Positions 50,110 to 58,085 of a stretch of DNA of 64,000 nt are shown here, piece after piece; the stretch's first letter is position 1; every line of letters starts with the position of its first letter. A program made the translations under genes and the position numbers. Below the pieces are notes generated by a model that was given only the letters and a program-made list of their open reading frames with translations, had not been told where the DNA came from and searched no databases. Source of the stretch: Streptomyces armeniacus (GTDB lineage Bacteria > Actinomycetota > Actinomycetes > Streptomycetales > Streptomycetaceae); the NCBI RefSeq assembly GCF_003355155.1, contig NZ_CP031320.1, forward strand, positions 3,215,367 to 3,279,366, given 5' to 3'.

Positions 50110-53100
50110 ATGACGCGTGCAGAGCAGCCAACAGGCGTGGCCCCGGGAGGCCCCGCCGCAGACGACGCACTCGCCGCAGAGTCCCGCGAGCGTGCCGTGC
50201 GGGCACTCCTGCGTTACGCACCGCTGCGGCGGCTGTGGAGTGCCCAGTTCACCGGCGGAGTCGGCGACGTCCTCTCCGTCCTCGTGCTGCTGCTGCTCGC
50301 ACTCCAGGCGGCCATCGTCGTGCCCCTGTCCGGCGGCCCGGAGGTCTTGGGCGGGGGTTACCGGGGCGTTGCCTTCGCGGTCGCGGCCGTCTTCGGCGTG
50401 CGGCTGCTGGCGACCGTCCTCTTCGGCGCGGTGCTGCTCGGACCCGTCTCCGCGCTGACCGCACCAGGCGGCGCCCTTGACCGGCGCTGGACCATGATCG
50501 GCGCCGACGCCTTCCGTTCGGCCACGCTGATCGTCGCGCCGCTGTGGATCGACTGGACACCGGACAACGCCTTCGCCGCGATCCTGGTCACCGTCTTCGT
50601 CACGGGTGTCGCCGAGCGCTTCTGGACCGTCGCCAAGGACAGCGCCGCCCCGGCGCTGCTCCCCGCGCCGCCCCCGGAGGGCGCCGCCGTACGCCCGCTC
50701 CCGGACCACCAGGACGCGCTGCGCCGGCTGTGGGCCCGTACGGGCTTCCTCGCCTTCCCGATCGCCGCCGCCGCGCTCGTCCTGGTGACCCTCATCGGGA
50801 ACCTGCTGGGGTCCGGCATCGAGTGGTTCAGCGACCACCAGGCGGCCCTCGGCTCGTACGTGGCGGCCGGGCTGTTCGCGGGCTCGCTGTCCGTGCTGTA
50901 TTTCCTCGAGCTGCCCGACACCGAGACGCCGCGCCCCCGTTCGCCGCTCGAAGGGCTGCGCCGGCCCAAGCGGGGCGACGCACCCGACAAGGGCCGCACC
51001 GGCGCCGTTCCGCTGCTCGTGCTCGCCTGCGCGGCGACGTCGGGGGCGATCGCGGCGGCCGTGGCGCTGGCAGCGTTCCAGGCGGCGGACCTCGGCGGCG
51101 GCCCGGTGACGTTCGGGCTGCTGGTCCTGGGGCTCACGGGCGGTACGGCAGCCGGCATCCGGCTCGCACCCCGTACGTTCCCGGCGCTCTCCCGGCGCCG
51201 CCTGCTCGCCGTCGCGATCGCCGTCACCGGCATCGCGCTGCTCGCCACCGGGCTCACGCCCGACACGGCGACGGTGGTGGGCCTGTCGTTCGTCACCGGG
51301 CTCACCGCCGGTGTCGCCGCGCACACCGGGCACACGCTGCTCGACCAGGAGGTCGAGGAATTCCGGCGGTCGCGTACGACCGAGCACCTGCACGCCGTCG
51401 TCCGTCTGTCGCTCGCGCTGTGCGCCCTCATCGCCCCCGTCCTGGCCGGGCTCATCGGGCCGCACCGGATGGAGAGCGGCGACTTCGTCTTCGAGCACGG
51501 CGGTGCCGCGTTCGCGCTGATGCTCGTCGGCGCGCTGCTGCTGCCCGTCGCGGCGCTCGTCCTCGGGCGTACGGACGACCGGCAGGGCGTGCCGCTCCGT
51601 ACGGACCTGCGCGCGGCCCTGACCGGAACCGAAACGGAACAGGGGCCGGCGGCCAACGGCTTCTTCATCGCCGTCGAGGGCGGCGACGGGGCCGGGAAGT
51701 CCACCCAGGCGGAAGTCCTGGCGGAGTGGATCCGGAACAAGGGCCACGAGGTCGTCGTCACCCGGGAGCCGGGCGCGACGCCGATCGGCAAGCGGCTGCG
51801 TTCGATCCTGCTCGACGTCTCCTCGGCCGGCCTGTCCGACCGCGCGGAGGCCCTGCTCTACGCCGCCGACCGCGCCGAGCACATCGACTCGGTGGTGCGT
51901 CCCGCGCTGGAGCGCGGCGCCGTCGTCATCTCCGACCGGTACATCGACTCCTCCGTCGCGTACCAGGGCGCCGGGCGCGAGCTGTCGCCGACCGAGATCG
52001 CCCGGATCTCCCGCTGGGCCACGGACGGGCTCGTTCCGCATCTGACGGTGCTGCTCGACATCTCGCCGGAGACGGCCCGCGAGCGGTTCACCGAGGCGCC
52101 GGACCGGCTGGAGTCCGAGTCCGCGGCGTTCCACCAGCGGGTCCGCGCCGGGTTCCTCACGCTGGCCGCCGCCGACCCGGCGCGCTATCTGATCGTGGAC
52201 GCCGGGCAGGAGACCGAATCGGTCACCACCGTCGTACGGCACCGGCTCGACCAGATGCTGCCGCTGTCCGAGGCCGAGATCAAGGCGCGCGAGGACGCCC
52301 GTAAGGCGGCCGAGGAGGAGGCACGCCGGCGGGCCGAGGAAGAGGCGGCGCGCAAGGCGGAAGAGGAGCGCCTCGAACGCGAACGGCAGGCGCAGATCGA
52401 GCGGTTGCGCGCCGAGGAGGAAGAACGCAAGCGTCGCGAGCAGGAGTTGGAGCGGCAGCGCGAAGAGGCACGCCGGGCCGAGGAGGCGCGTCAGCGCGCG
52501 GAGGAGGCGCGGCGCATCGCCGAGGAGGAGCGGAAGCGCCGCGAGGCCGAGGAGCAGCAGCGCCAGGAGGAGCAGGACCGGCTGCGGCGGCTGGCCGAGG
52601 AGCAGCAGCGGCTGCGCGCGGAGGCGGAGGAGCGCCGCCTGGAGAAGCAGCGCAAGGCGGAGGAGGCGCTGCTGCGGGCGGAGCAGGCGCGGACCTCGGG
52701 CGGCGCCGGTACGGCGGGCGGTGCGGCTACGGCGGGCGGTGCGGCCCGTAAGGAAGGCCCGCGGCCCGCGGACAACGAGTCGACGGAGCAGCTGCCGGTC
52801 GTCGGTGACGGCATACAGTACGGCGGTACGGGCCCCGCTTCCGGTGGCCCTCGGGGCGGCAAGGGCCCCGACCTGCCGGACGACGCCTCGCAGACCGTTC
52901 AGATCCCGCGCGTCGAGCCCACGGAGCAGGGGCAGGCGCAGGCACCGGCCCAGGCCGGGCCCGGTGACCCGGACGGCGAGGACACCACGCAGCTGCCGCG
53001 CATCAGCGTGCCGGGCACCGATGAGGGCGCGGGCGTCGCCCCGGAGGAAGAGACGACGGTCATGCCGCCCGTACGTCCCGACACCCCGGACGCCCGCGAC

Positions 53101-53319
53101 GAGGTGACGCGCACCCGCGAGCTGCCCCAGGTCACGCCGGAGGGCCCGCCCCGCCCCCGTCCCGACTGGGCCGAGGAGACCCCGCTCGACGACATGCCGA
53201 CCCTCGCGGACGAACTGCTCGGCCCGCACGACGAGTTCGCGGACGAGGCGCGGCAGGACGGCGCGCAGCAGAACGGCGCCGGCGGGGACCGCAAGGAGGG
53301 CCGCCGCCGCAGGCGCTGA
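50110..53319 (+). CDS. tmk: MFS-like membrane protein-thymidylate kinase-coiled-coil fusion, 1069 aa
   Basis: Residues about 30-510 form an MFS-like array of about 12 hydrophobic helices with charged loops. Residues about 515-715 are a full dTMP kinase: FFIAVEGGDGAGKST (P-loop), VVTREPGATPIGKRLR (the DR/E-P-G motif), SDRYIDSSVAYQGAGR, and LESESAAFHQRVRAGF. Residues about 725-860 are a continuous Glu/Arg/Ala coiled coil (RRAEEEAARKAEEERLERER). The tail has T-x-x-I/M-P motifs (TVQIPR, TTVMPPV, TELPQ-like), a type often modified by Ser/Thr kinases. The fused layout is shared with S. coelicolor SCO3542. Makes dTDP for DNA synthesis. Confidence 0.92.
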   Translation: MTRAEQPTGVAPGGPAADDALAAESRERAVRALLRYAPLRRLWSAQFTGGVGDVLSVLVLLLLALQAAIVVPLSGGPEVLGGGYRGVAFAVAAVFGVRLLATVLFGAVLLGPVSALTAPGGALDRRWTMIGADAFRSATLIVAPLWIDWTPDNAFAAILVTVFVTGVAERFWTVAKDSAAPALLPAPPPEGAAVRPLPDHQDALRRLWARTGFLAFPIAAAALVLVTLIGNLLGSGIEWFSDHQAALGSYVAAGLFAGSLSVLYFLELPDTETPRPRSPLEGLRRPKRGDAPDKGRTGAVPLLVLACAATSGAIAAAVALAAFQAADLGGGPVTFGLLVLGLTGGTAAGIRLAPRTFPALSRRRLLAVAIAVTGIALLATGLTPDTATVVGLSFVTGLTAGVAAHTGHTLLDQEVEEFRRSRTTEHLHAVVRLSLALCALIAPVLAGLIGPHRMESGDFVFEHGGAAFALMLVGALLLPVAALVLGRTDDRQGVPLRTDLRAALTGTETEQGPAANGFFIAVEGGDGAGKSTQAEVLAEWIRNKGHEVVVTREPGATPIGKRLRSILLDVSSAGLSDRAEALLYAADRAEHIDSVVRPALERGAVVISDRYIDSSVAYQGAGRELSPTEIARISRWATDGLVPHLTVLLDISPETARERFTEAPDRLESESAAFHQRVRAGFLTLAAADPARYLIVDAGQETESVTTVVRHRLDQMLPLSEAEIKAREDARKAAEEEARRRAEEEAARKAEEERLERERQAQIERLRAEEEERKRREQELERQREEARRAEEARQRAEEARRIAEEERKRREAEEQQRQEEQDRLRRLAEEQQRLRAEAEERRLEKQRKAEEALLRAEQARTSGGAGTAGGAATAGGAARKEGPRPADNESTEQLPVVGDGIQYGGTGPASGGPRGGKGPDLPDDASQTVQIPRVEPTEQGQAQAPAQAGPGDPDGEDTTQLPRISVPGTDEGAGVAPEEETTVMPPVRPDTPDARDEVTRTRELPQVTPEGPPRPRPDWAEETPLDDMPTLADELLGPHDEFADEARQDGAQQNGAGGDRKEGRRRRR

Positions 53320-53368
53320 CGGCCGGCGGCCCTGACCGCCCGTGGCGGCGACCGTCAGGGCACGTGAC

Positions 53369-53428
53369 GGTGCCGACCGCCAGGGCACCGATTGTCAGGG
53401 CACCGACCGTCGGGGCACCGATTGTCAG
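53369..53428. repeat. 15-bp tandem repeat, four units, between tmk and holB
   Basis: Units of the form GGCACCGATTGTCAG occupy 53384-53398, 53399-53413 and 53414-53428, preceded by a degenerate copy at 53369. The middle copy differs at three positions. They sit 65 bp upstream of the holB start, in the promoter or leader. Confidence 0.75.
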
Positions 53429-53493
53429 AGGCATCGCGGACAATGTGAGCGTTGCCCGCACCGTCGCGGCAGCCGTGTGACGTCAGGAGAGCC

Positions 53494-54702
53494 ATGGCCG
53501 TATGGGACGACGTGGTCGGTCAGGACCGGGTGACCGCCCAGCTGACCGCCGCCGCGCGTGACGCCGACGCGTACGTCACCGCCGCGGCCGCGGGGGAGCC
53601 GCCCGCCCTGAGCGGCTCCTCGATGACGCACGCCTGGCTGTTCATCGGCCCGCCCGGATCCGGCCGTTCCACCGCCGCCCGCGCCTTCGCCGCGGCGCTG
53701 CAGTGCGTCAGCCCGGACCGCGCGCTCGGCGGCCGGCCGGGCTGCGGCTTCTGCGACGGCTGCCACACGGCGCTGGTCGGCACGCACGCGGACGTCGAGG
53801 TCGTGCGTACGGACCTGCTCTCCATCGGCGTCAAGGAGACCCGCGACCTGGTGCGCCGCGCGCAGCTGTCCCCGGCGGGCGGCCGCTGGCAGATCATCGT
53901 CCTCGAGGACTCCGACCGGCTGACGGAGGGCGCGGCGAACGTCCTGCTGAAGGCCATCGAGGAGCCCGCGCCCCGTACCGTGTGGCTGCTCTGCGCCCCC
54001 TCCACGGAGGACGTGCTGCCCACGATCCGGTCCCGCTGCCGCACGCTCGGGCTCCGTACGCCCCCGGTCGAGGCGGTGGCGGACGTGCTGGTCCGCCGCG
54101 ACGGCATCGAGCCCGAAGCCGCGGCCGTCGCCGCCCGCGCCACCCAGGGCCACATCGGCCGGGCCCGCCGGCTGGCCACGGACGAACGGGCGCGGGCGCG
54201 CCGTTCCGCCGTGCTGCGGCTGCCGCAGCGCGTGGCGGACGTCGGGGACGCGCTGAAGGCGGCGCAGGAGCTGATCGACGCCGCGACGGAGGACGCCAAG
54301 CAGGTCGGCGAGGACCGCGACGCGAAGGAGACCGACGAGCTGCGCACCGCCCTCGGCGCCGCCGAGGGCAAGCGGCTGCCGCGCGGCACGGCGGGCGCGA
54401 TGAAGGAGCTGGAGGACCGGCAGAAGAGACGTGCCACGCGTACCCAGCGGGACTCCCTCGACCTCGCCCTCACCGACCTGACGGCGTTCTACCGCGATGT
54501 GCTGGCCCGCCAGTTGGGCTCGTCCGTCGCGGTGGCCAACGAGGACGTACGGGACGCGGTCGAGCAGATCGCGGCGCGCTCCCGCCCGGAGCACAGCCTG
54601 CGCCGGATAGAGGCAGTCCTGGCCTGCCGCGACGCGCTCGACCGGAACGTCGCGCCGCTGCTCGCGGTGGAGGCGATGGCGATGTCGCTGCGGGAAGGTT
54701 GA
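53494..54702 (+). CDS. holB: DNA polymerase III subunit delta', 402 aa
   Basis: Clamp-loader subunit of the AAA+ superfamily. Starts MAVWDDVVGQDRVTAQL. A P-loop-like GPPGSGRST (about residue 52) has Arg for the usual Lys, as expected for delta', which does not hydrolyse ATP. CGFCDGCHTAL is part of the four-Cys zinc module. Then VLEDSDRLTEGAANVLLKAIEEP and TIRSRCRTL (sensor 1/SRC motif) follow. The C-terminal collar domain is helical. ATG 53494 has AGGAGAG 3 nt upstream. Confidence 0.93.
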   Translation: MAVWDDVVGQDRVTAQLTAAARDADAYVTAAAAGEPPALSGSSMTHAWLFIGPPGSGRSTAARAFAAALQCVSPDRALGGRPGCGFCDGCHTALVGTHADVEVVRTDLLSIGVKETRDLVRRAQLSPAGGRWQIIVLEDSDRLTEGAANVLLKAIEEPAPRTVWLLCAPSTEDVLPTIRSRCRTLGLRTPPVEAVADVLVRRDGIEPEAAAVAARATQGHIGRARRLATDERARARRSAVLRLPQRVADVGDALKAAQELIDAATEDAKQVGEDRDAKETDELRTALGAAEGKRLPRGTAGAMKELEDRQKRRATRTQRDSLDLALTDLTAFYRDVLARQLGSSVAVANEDVRDAVEQIAARSRPEHSLRRIEAVLACRDALDRNVAPLLAVEAMAMSLREG

Positions 54703-54754
54703 GCCCGGCTGCGGATACGCTCCTGGGACCGTCGTACTGCCAGGGAAGGGCTCT

Positions 54755-56350
54755 ATGAACACCAGGCGTCTGCTCCGCACCTCGTCGGCCGCGTGCCTGG
54801 CCGCCGCGCTGCTGATGTCGGGCTGCTCCTCCGGGGACTCGGACGAGGACCGGAACGAGAAGGACAACGCCGACGCCAGCCCCAGCCGTACGCCGGGCGG
54901 CAACGCACCACCGCTCAAGGCGCTGCCCGCGGATACGCCGGAGGAGCTGAAGCCGTACTACGAGCAGAAGCTCAAGTGGCGCGAGTGCGGCACCATCGGC
55001 TTCGAGTGCACGACCCTGAAGGTGCCGCTGGACTACGCGAAGCCGGACCCCGAGGCCGAGTTGAAGCTCGCGGTGTCCCGTAAGAAGGCGGGCGGCGACG
55101 GCAAGCGGATCGGTTCGCTGATGGTCAATCCGGGCGGCCCGGGCGGCTCCGCCATCCAGTACCTGCAGCAGGCAGCGGCGGTCGGCTTCCCGTCGGAGGT
55201 GCGCGAGCGGTACGACATCGTGGGCATGGACCCGCGCGGAGTGGCCCGCAGCGAGCCCGTCGAGTGCCTCTCCGACCGGGAGATGGACCAGTTCGTCACC
55301 ACCGACCAGACGCCGGACGAGGAGAAGGAGACCGACAAGCTCGTCTCCGCGTACGAGGACTTCGCCGAGGGCTGCGAGCAGCGGTCCAGCGGGCTGCTCG
55401 GGCATGTCTCGACGGTCGAGGCGGCGCGGGACATGGACGTGCTGCGGTCGGCGCTCGGCGACGACAAGGTGTCGTACTACGGCGCGTCGTACGGCACGTT
55501 CCTCGGCGCCACGTACGCCGGCCTCTACCCCCAGCGCACCGGCCGCCTCGTCCTGGACGGCGCGCTGGACCCGTCGCTCTCCGCGCGCGAGGTCAACCGG
55601 CAGCAGACGGGCGGCTTCGAAACGGCGTTCCGCGCCTTCGCCGAGGACTGCGTCAAGCAGTCCGACTGCCCGCTGGGCAAGAAGAACGCGAAGGACGCGG
55701 GCGAGCGGCTCAGCGCCTTCTTCAAGAAGGTCGACGCCGAGCCCGTCCCGACCGGCGAGTCCCGCAAGCTCACGGAGTCGCTGGCCACGACGGGCGTCGT
55801 GCAGGCGATGTACAGCGAGGTGCTCTGGCCGGATCTGCGCAAGGCGCTGACGTCGGCGATGAAGGGCCAGGGCGGCGACCTGCTGGCGCTCTCCGACTCG
55901 TACTACGAGCGGGACTCGGACGGCACGTACGCCAACATCATGTTCGCCAACCCGGCAGTCAACTGCCTCGACCTGCCCCCGGCGTTCTCCGGCCCGGAGG
56001 ACGTGAAGAAGGGCGTCGAGTCCTTCGAGAAGGTCTCCCCGGTCTTCGGACGCGGCTTCGCCTGGGCGGCGCTGAACTGCGCGTACTGGCCGGAGAAGCC
56101 CACCGGCAAGCAGCACAGCATCCAGGCGAAGGGCGCGCCGCCGATCGTCGTGATCGGCACCACCCGCGACCCGGCCACCCCGTACGCCTGGGCGCAGGGG
56201 CTCGCCGGCCAGCTGTCCTCGGGCCGGCTGCTGACCCGCGAGGGGGACGGGCACACGGCGTTCATGCAGGGCAGCGAGTGCGTGGACAGCACGGTCGGGG
56301 ACTACCTGGTGAGCGGCAAGGCGCCGGAGGACGGCAAGCGCTGCACGTAG
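54755..56350 (+). CDS. Secreted tripeptidyl-aminopeptidase-like lipoprotein (SlpD/SlpE type), 531 aa
   Basis: Lipoprotein signal peptide with lipobox LLMSGC at residues 19-24. The alpha/beta-hydrolase has NPGGPGGSAIQYL (oxyanion), VGMDPRGVARSE, the nucleophile elbow YYGASYGTFLG, GTTRDPATPYAWA carrying the catalytic Asp, and GDGHTAF with the catalytic His. These are the marks of the Streptomyces mycelium-associated tripeptidyl aminopeptidases. A Cys-rich C-terminal cap (ECVDST, RCT) probably forms disulfides. It acts outside the membrane on short peptides. It is monocistronic and lies 52 bp after holB. Confidence 0.88.
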   Translation: MNTRRLLRTSSAACLAAALLMSGCSSGDSDEDRNEKDNADASPSRTPGGNAPPLKALPADTPEELKPYYEQKLKWRECGTIGFECTTLKVPLDYAKPDPEAELKLAVSRKKAGGDGKRIGSLMVNPGGPGGSAIQYLQQAAAVGFPSEVRERYDIVGMDPRGVARSEPVECLSDREMDQFVTTDQTPDEEKETDKLVSAYEDFAEGCEQRSSGLLGHVSTVEAARDMDVLRSALGDDKVSYYGASYGTFLGATYAGLYPQRTGRLVLDGALDPSLSAREVNRQQTGGFETAFRAFAEDCVKQSDCPLGKKNAKDAGERLSAFFKKVDAEPVPTGESRKLTESLATTGVVQAMYSEVLWPDLRKALTSAMKGQGGDLLALSDSYYERDSDGTYANIMFANPAVNCLDLPPAFSGPEDVKKGVESFEKVSPVFGRGFAWAALNCAYWPEKPTGKQHSIQAKGAPPIVVIGTTRDPATPYAWAQGLAGQLSSGRLLTREGDGHTAFMQGSECVDSTVGDYLVSGKAPEDGKRCT

Positions 56351-56450
56351 GCGGCGGGGGTGCCCTGGCCGTCCCCACCCGGGTCGGGGCACCCCCGGAA
56401 ACCCTGTAGACTTGTCGCCGCTGGTCCGGCCACCATGGCTGACGCAGCGT

Positions 56451-56524
56451 GCCGCCTTAGCTCAGTTGGCCAGAGCGACGCACTCGTAATGCGTAGGTCG
56501 GGGGTTCGACTCCCCCAGGCGGCT
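56451..56524 (+). tRNA. tRNA-Thr (anticodon CGT)
   Basis: Acceptor stem GCCGCCT (56451-56457)/AGGCGGC (56517-56523) with discriminator T. The anticodon arm ACGCA-CTCGTAA-TGCGT gives anticodon CGT, and the T arm contains GGTTCGACTCC. CCA is encoded at 56525-56527. Reads ACG threonine codons, abundant here. A -10-like TAGACT is about 40 bp upstream. Confidence 0.95.
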
Positions 56525-56530
56525 CCACAC

Positions 56531-56569
56531 CGACCAGGCCCCTTCCGGATGACGGAAGGGGCCTGGTCG
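56531..56569 (+). terminator. Terminator after tRNA-Thr
   Basis: Bases 56531-56547 pair perfectly with 56553-56569, a 17-bp stem with a 5-nt loop, 6 nt beyond the tRNA discriminator base. Confidence 0.85.
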
Positions 56570-56724
56570 CGTTCGGGCGCCCAGTCGCGTGTCCCTCTAA
56601 CGATGCAGTGCCGGATCCTGCGGAGGACGGACGAGTTCTTGCCCTCACCGTTCCTACGATGATCCCGGTTTCCAGACCGACTGCGCGTGCGTGCGTCATG
56701 CCTTCCGCAAAAGGAGTCCCAGCG

Positions 56725-56934
56725 GTGAATCGCCCTTCCAGGAACCTGACCGAAGGATCCGTAACCCTGCTCGTCGGCCTCGCGCTGAGGCTGTTCACCG
56801 AGGGCGTCGAGACTCCGGTCTTCACCCTCACCAAGGTGGGCGCCGTTCTCATGGTCGTCGGCGGTGTCCTGCTGCTCACGGGGCTCGTCCAGGCGGTACG
56901 GGCGTCCGGGCCCGTGGTGGGTCGCCGCGGGTAG
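56725..56934 (+). CDS. DUF5708 small membrane protein, 69 aa
   Basis: GTG 56725 (VNRPSRNLTEGSVTLLVGLA) has AAAGGAG 8 nt upstream. Two hydrophobic helices (about residues 8-22 and 34-60) are separated by RLFTEGVETPVFTLTKVG, the signature of DUF5708. Relatives are found across Streptomyces with no known function. It is the last gene of the conserved chromosomal stretch in this window; a strong hairpin follows. Confidence 0.8.
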   Translation: MNRPSRNLTEGSVTLLVGLALRLFTEGVETPVFTLTKVGAVLMVVGGVLLLTGLVQAVRASGPVVGRRG

Positions 56935-56940
56935 GCACGG

Positions 56941-56977
56941 CCGTGCCCCGTACGCCGCGGAGGCGTACGGGGCACGG
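56941..56977. terminator. Bidirectional terminator between the DUF5708 and SbnB-like genes
   Basis: CCGTGCCCCGTACGCC (56941-56956) pairs perfectly with 56962-56977: a 16-bp stem and a 5-nt loop, between convergent genes. Confidence 0.8.
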
Positions 56978-57023
56978 GTGGGCCGTTCGGCCCGGTGTGG
57001 GCGGGGTCAGCGCCGGGGTCGGG

Positions 57024-58031
57024 CTACCAGCGGGTCGTCTCGCCGAAGAAGTCCTGGATCTCCACCGTGTCGCCCGCCGCGCGCGCCGCGCTGTAGATGT
57101 GGGCGCCGACCGCGAGGTCCAGTACGCCCAGTCCGAACGGCGAGAAGATCACCGGCTTGTCCGAGTCCGTACGCACCTCCCCGCGGATGTGCTGCGCGAG
57201 CGTGCCGGTCATGAAGTCCCGGTTGCCGTACTTCTGTTCCGCCAGGTGCGGCGAGGTGTTGGCCTTCAGGCAGTGCTCGACGTCGTCCACGATGTTGTAC
57301 GCGCCGTGCACGATCTCCGCGCCGATGTCCCGCAGCGAGACGTTGAGCACGACCTGGCCCGGGGCGAACGCGTCGGGCTCCACGACGTACGGCTCGCCCG
57401 CGGTGGTGGCGAAGAGCACCAGGTCCGCGCCGGTGATGGCCTTGTCCCGGTCCATCTCCACCGACGCGGACTCGCCCAGCGCCGTACGGGCGTGGCCGGC
57501 CAGCGCCTCGGCGTACTCGGACGACTGGTCGTGCACGACGAGTTCGCCGATGGACCACTCCTGTGAGTGGAAGAACTCCAGGATGTTGCGCGCGATGATG
57601 CCGGCCCCGATGACGGTCAGCCGGGCCGCCGTACGGCCACCGGTCAGCTGCTCGGCGGCCAGCACCGCGGAGGCGGCCGTACGCGCCGCGCTGATCTGGG
57701 ATGCCTCGAGGAGCGCGAACGGGTAGCCGGTGGCGTAGTCGTTGAGGAGCAGTGCCGCGGACGCCCGCGGGATGCCGTTCTGGATGTTCCCGGGGAAGCT
57801 GCTGATCCACTTGATTCCCGCCACGTCGTGCTCGCCTCCCAGGTAGGCGGGCAAGGCGATGATCCGGGAGTCCGGCTTGTCGGGGAAGCGGAGGAAGTAG
57901 CTGTCCGGGTTGACGGAGTCGCCCGCGTCATGGGTCAGGTAGGTCTCCCGGACCGTACGGACGATTTCGGGGCGGCTGCCCTCGATGATCTCGCGGGCGG
58001 TCTTGCCGCCTACGACGCTGAACTCGAACAC
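57024..58031 (-). CDS. sbnB: SbnB-like 2,3-diaminopropionate biosynthesis dehydrogenase, 335 aa
   Basis: Member of the ornithine cyclodeaminase/mu-crystallin family. SbnB enzymes oxidatively split N-(2-amino-2-carboxyethyl)-glutamate, giving 2,3-diaminopropionate and 2-oxoglutarate, in the pathway started by SbnA. Visible: FSVVGGKTAREIIEGSRPEI, the active-site-side GGEHDVAGIKWISSFPGNI, the NAD-binding VIGAGIIARNILEFF, and PVIFSPFGLGVLDLAVG near the C-terminus. These agree with SbnB rather than with ornithine cyclodeaminase or alanine dehydrogenase. GTG 58031 lies 54 bp after the MMPL gene on the same strand. No SbnA gene is in the window. Confidence 0.8.
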   Translation of the reverse strand: MFEFSVVGGKTAREIIEGSRPEIVRTVRETYLTHDAGDSVNPDSYFLRFPDKPDSRIIALPAYLGGEHDVAGIKWISSFPGNIQNGIPRASAALLLNDYATGYPFALLEASQISAARTAASAVLAAEQLTGGRTAARLTVIGAGIIARNILEFFHSQEWSIGELVVHDQSSEYAEALAGHARTALGESASVEMDRDKAITGADLVLFATTAGEPYVVEPDAFAPGQVVLNVSLRDIGAEIVHGAYNIVDDVEHCLKANTSPHLAEQKYGNRDFMTGTLAQHIRGEVRTDSDKPVIFSPFGLGVLDLAVGAHIYSAARAAGDTVEIQDFFGETTRW

Positions 58032-58085
58032 GGTGGTCCCTGTCTCTTTCTTGTCTGCGTGCCGCTCTGGATCTGCCGGAGTACG

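Noticed and set aside
49762-53388. Minus-strand open frame of about 1200 codons opposite tmk
   Set aside because: It is the reverse shadow of the Glu/Arg coiled coil and transporter domain. No homology-like features.
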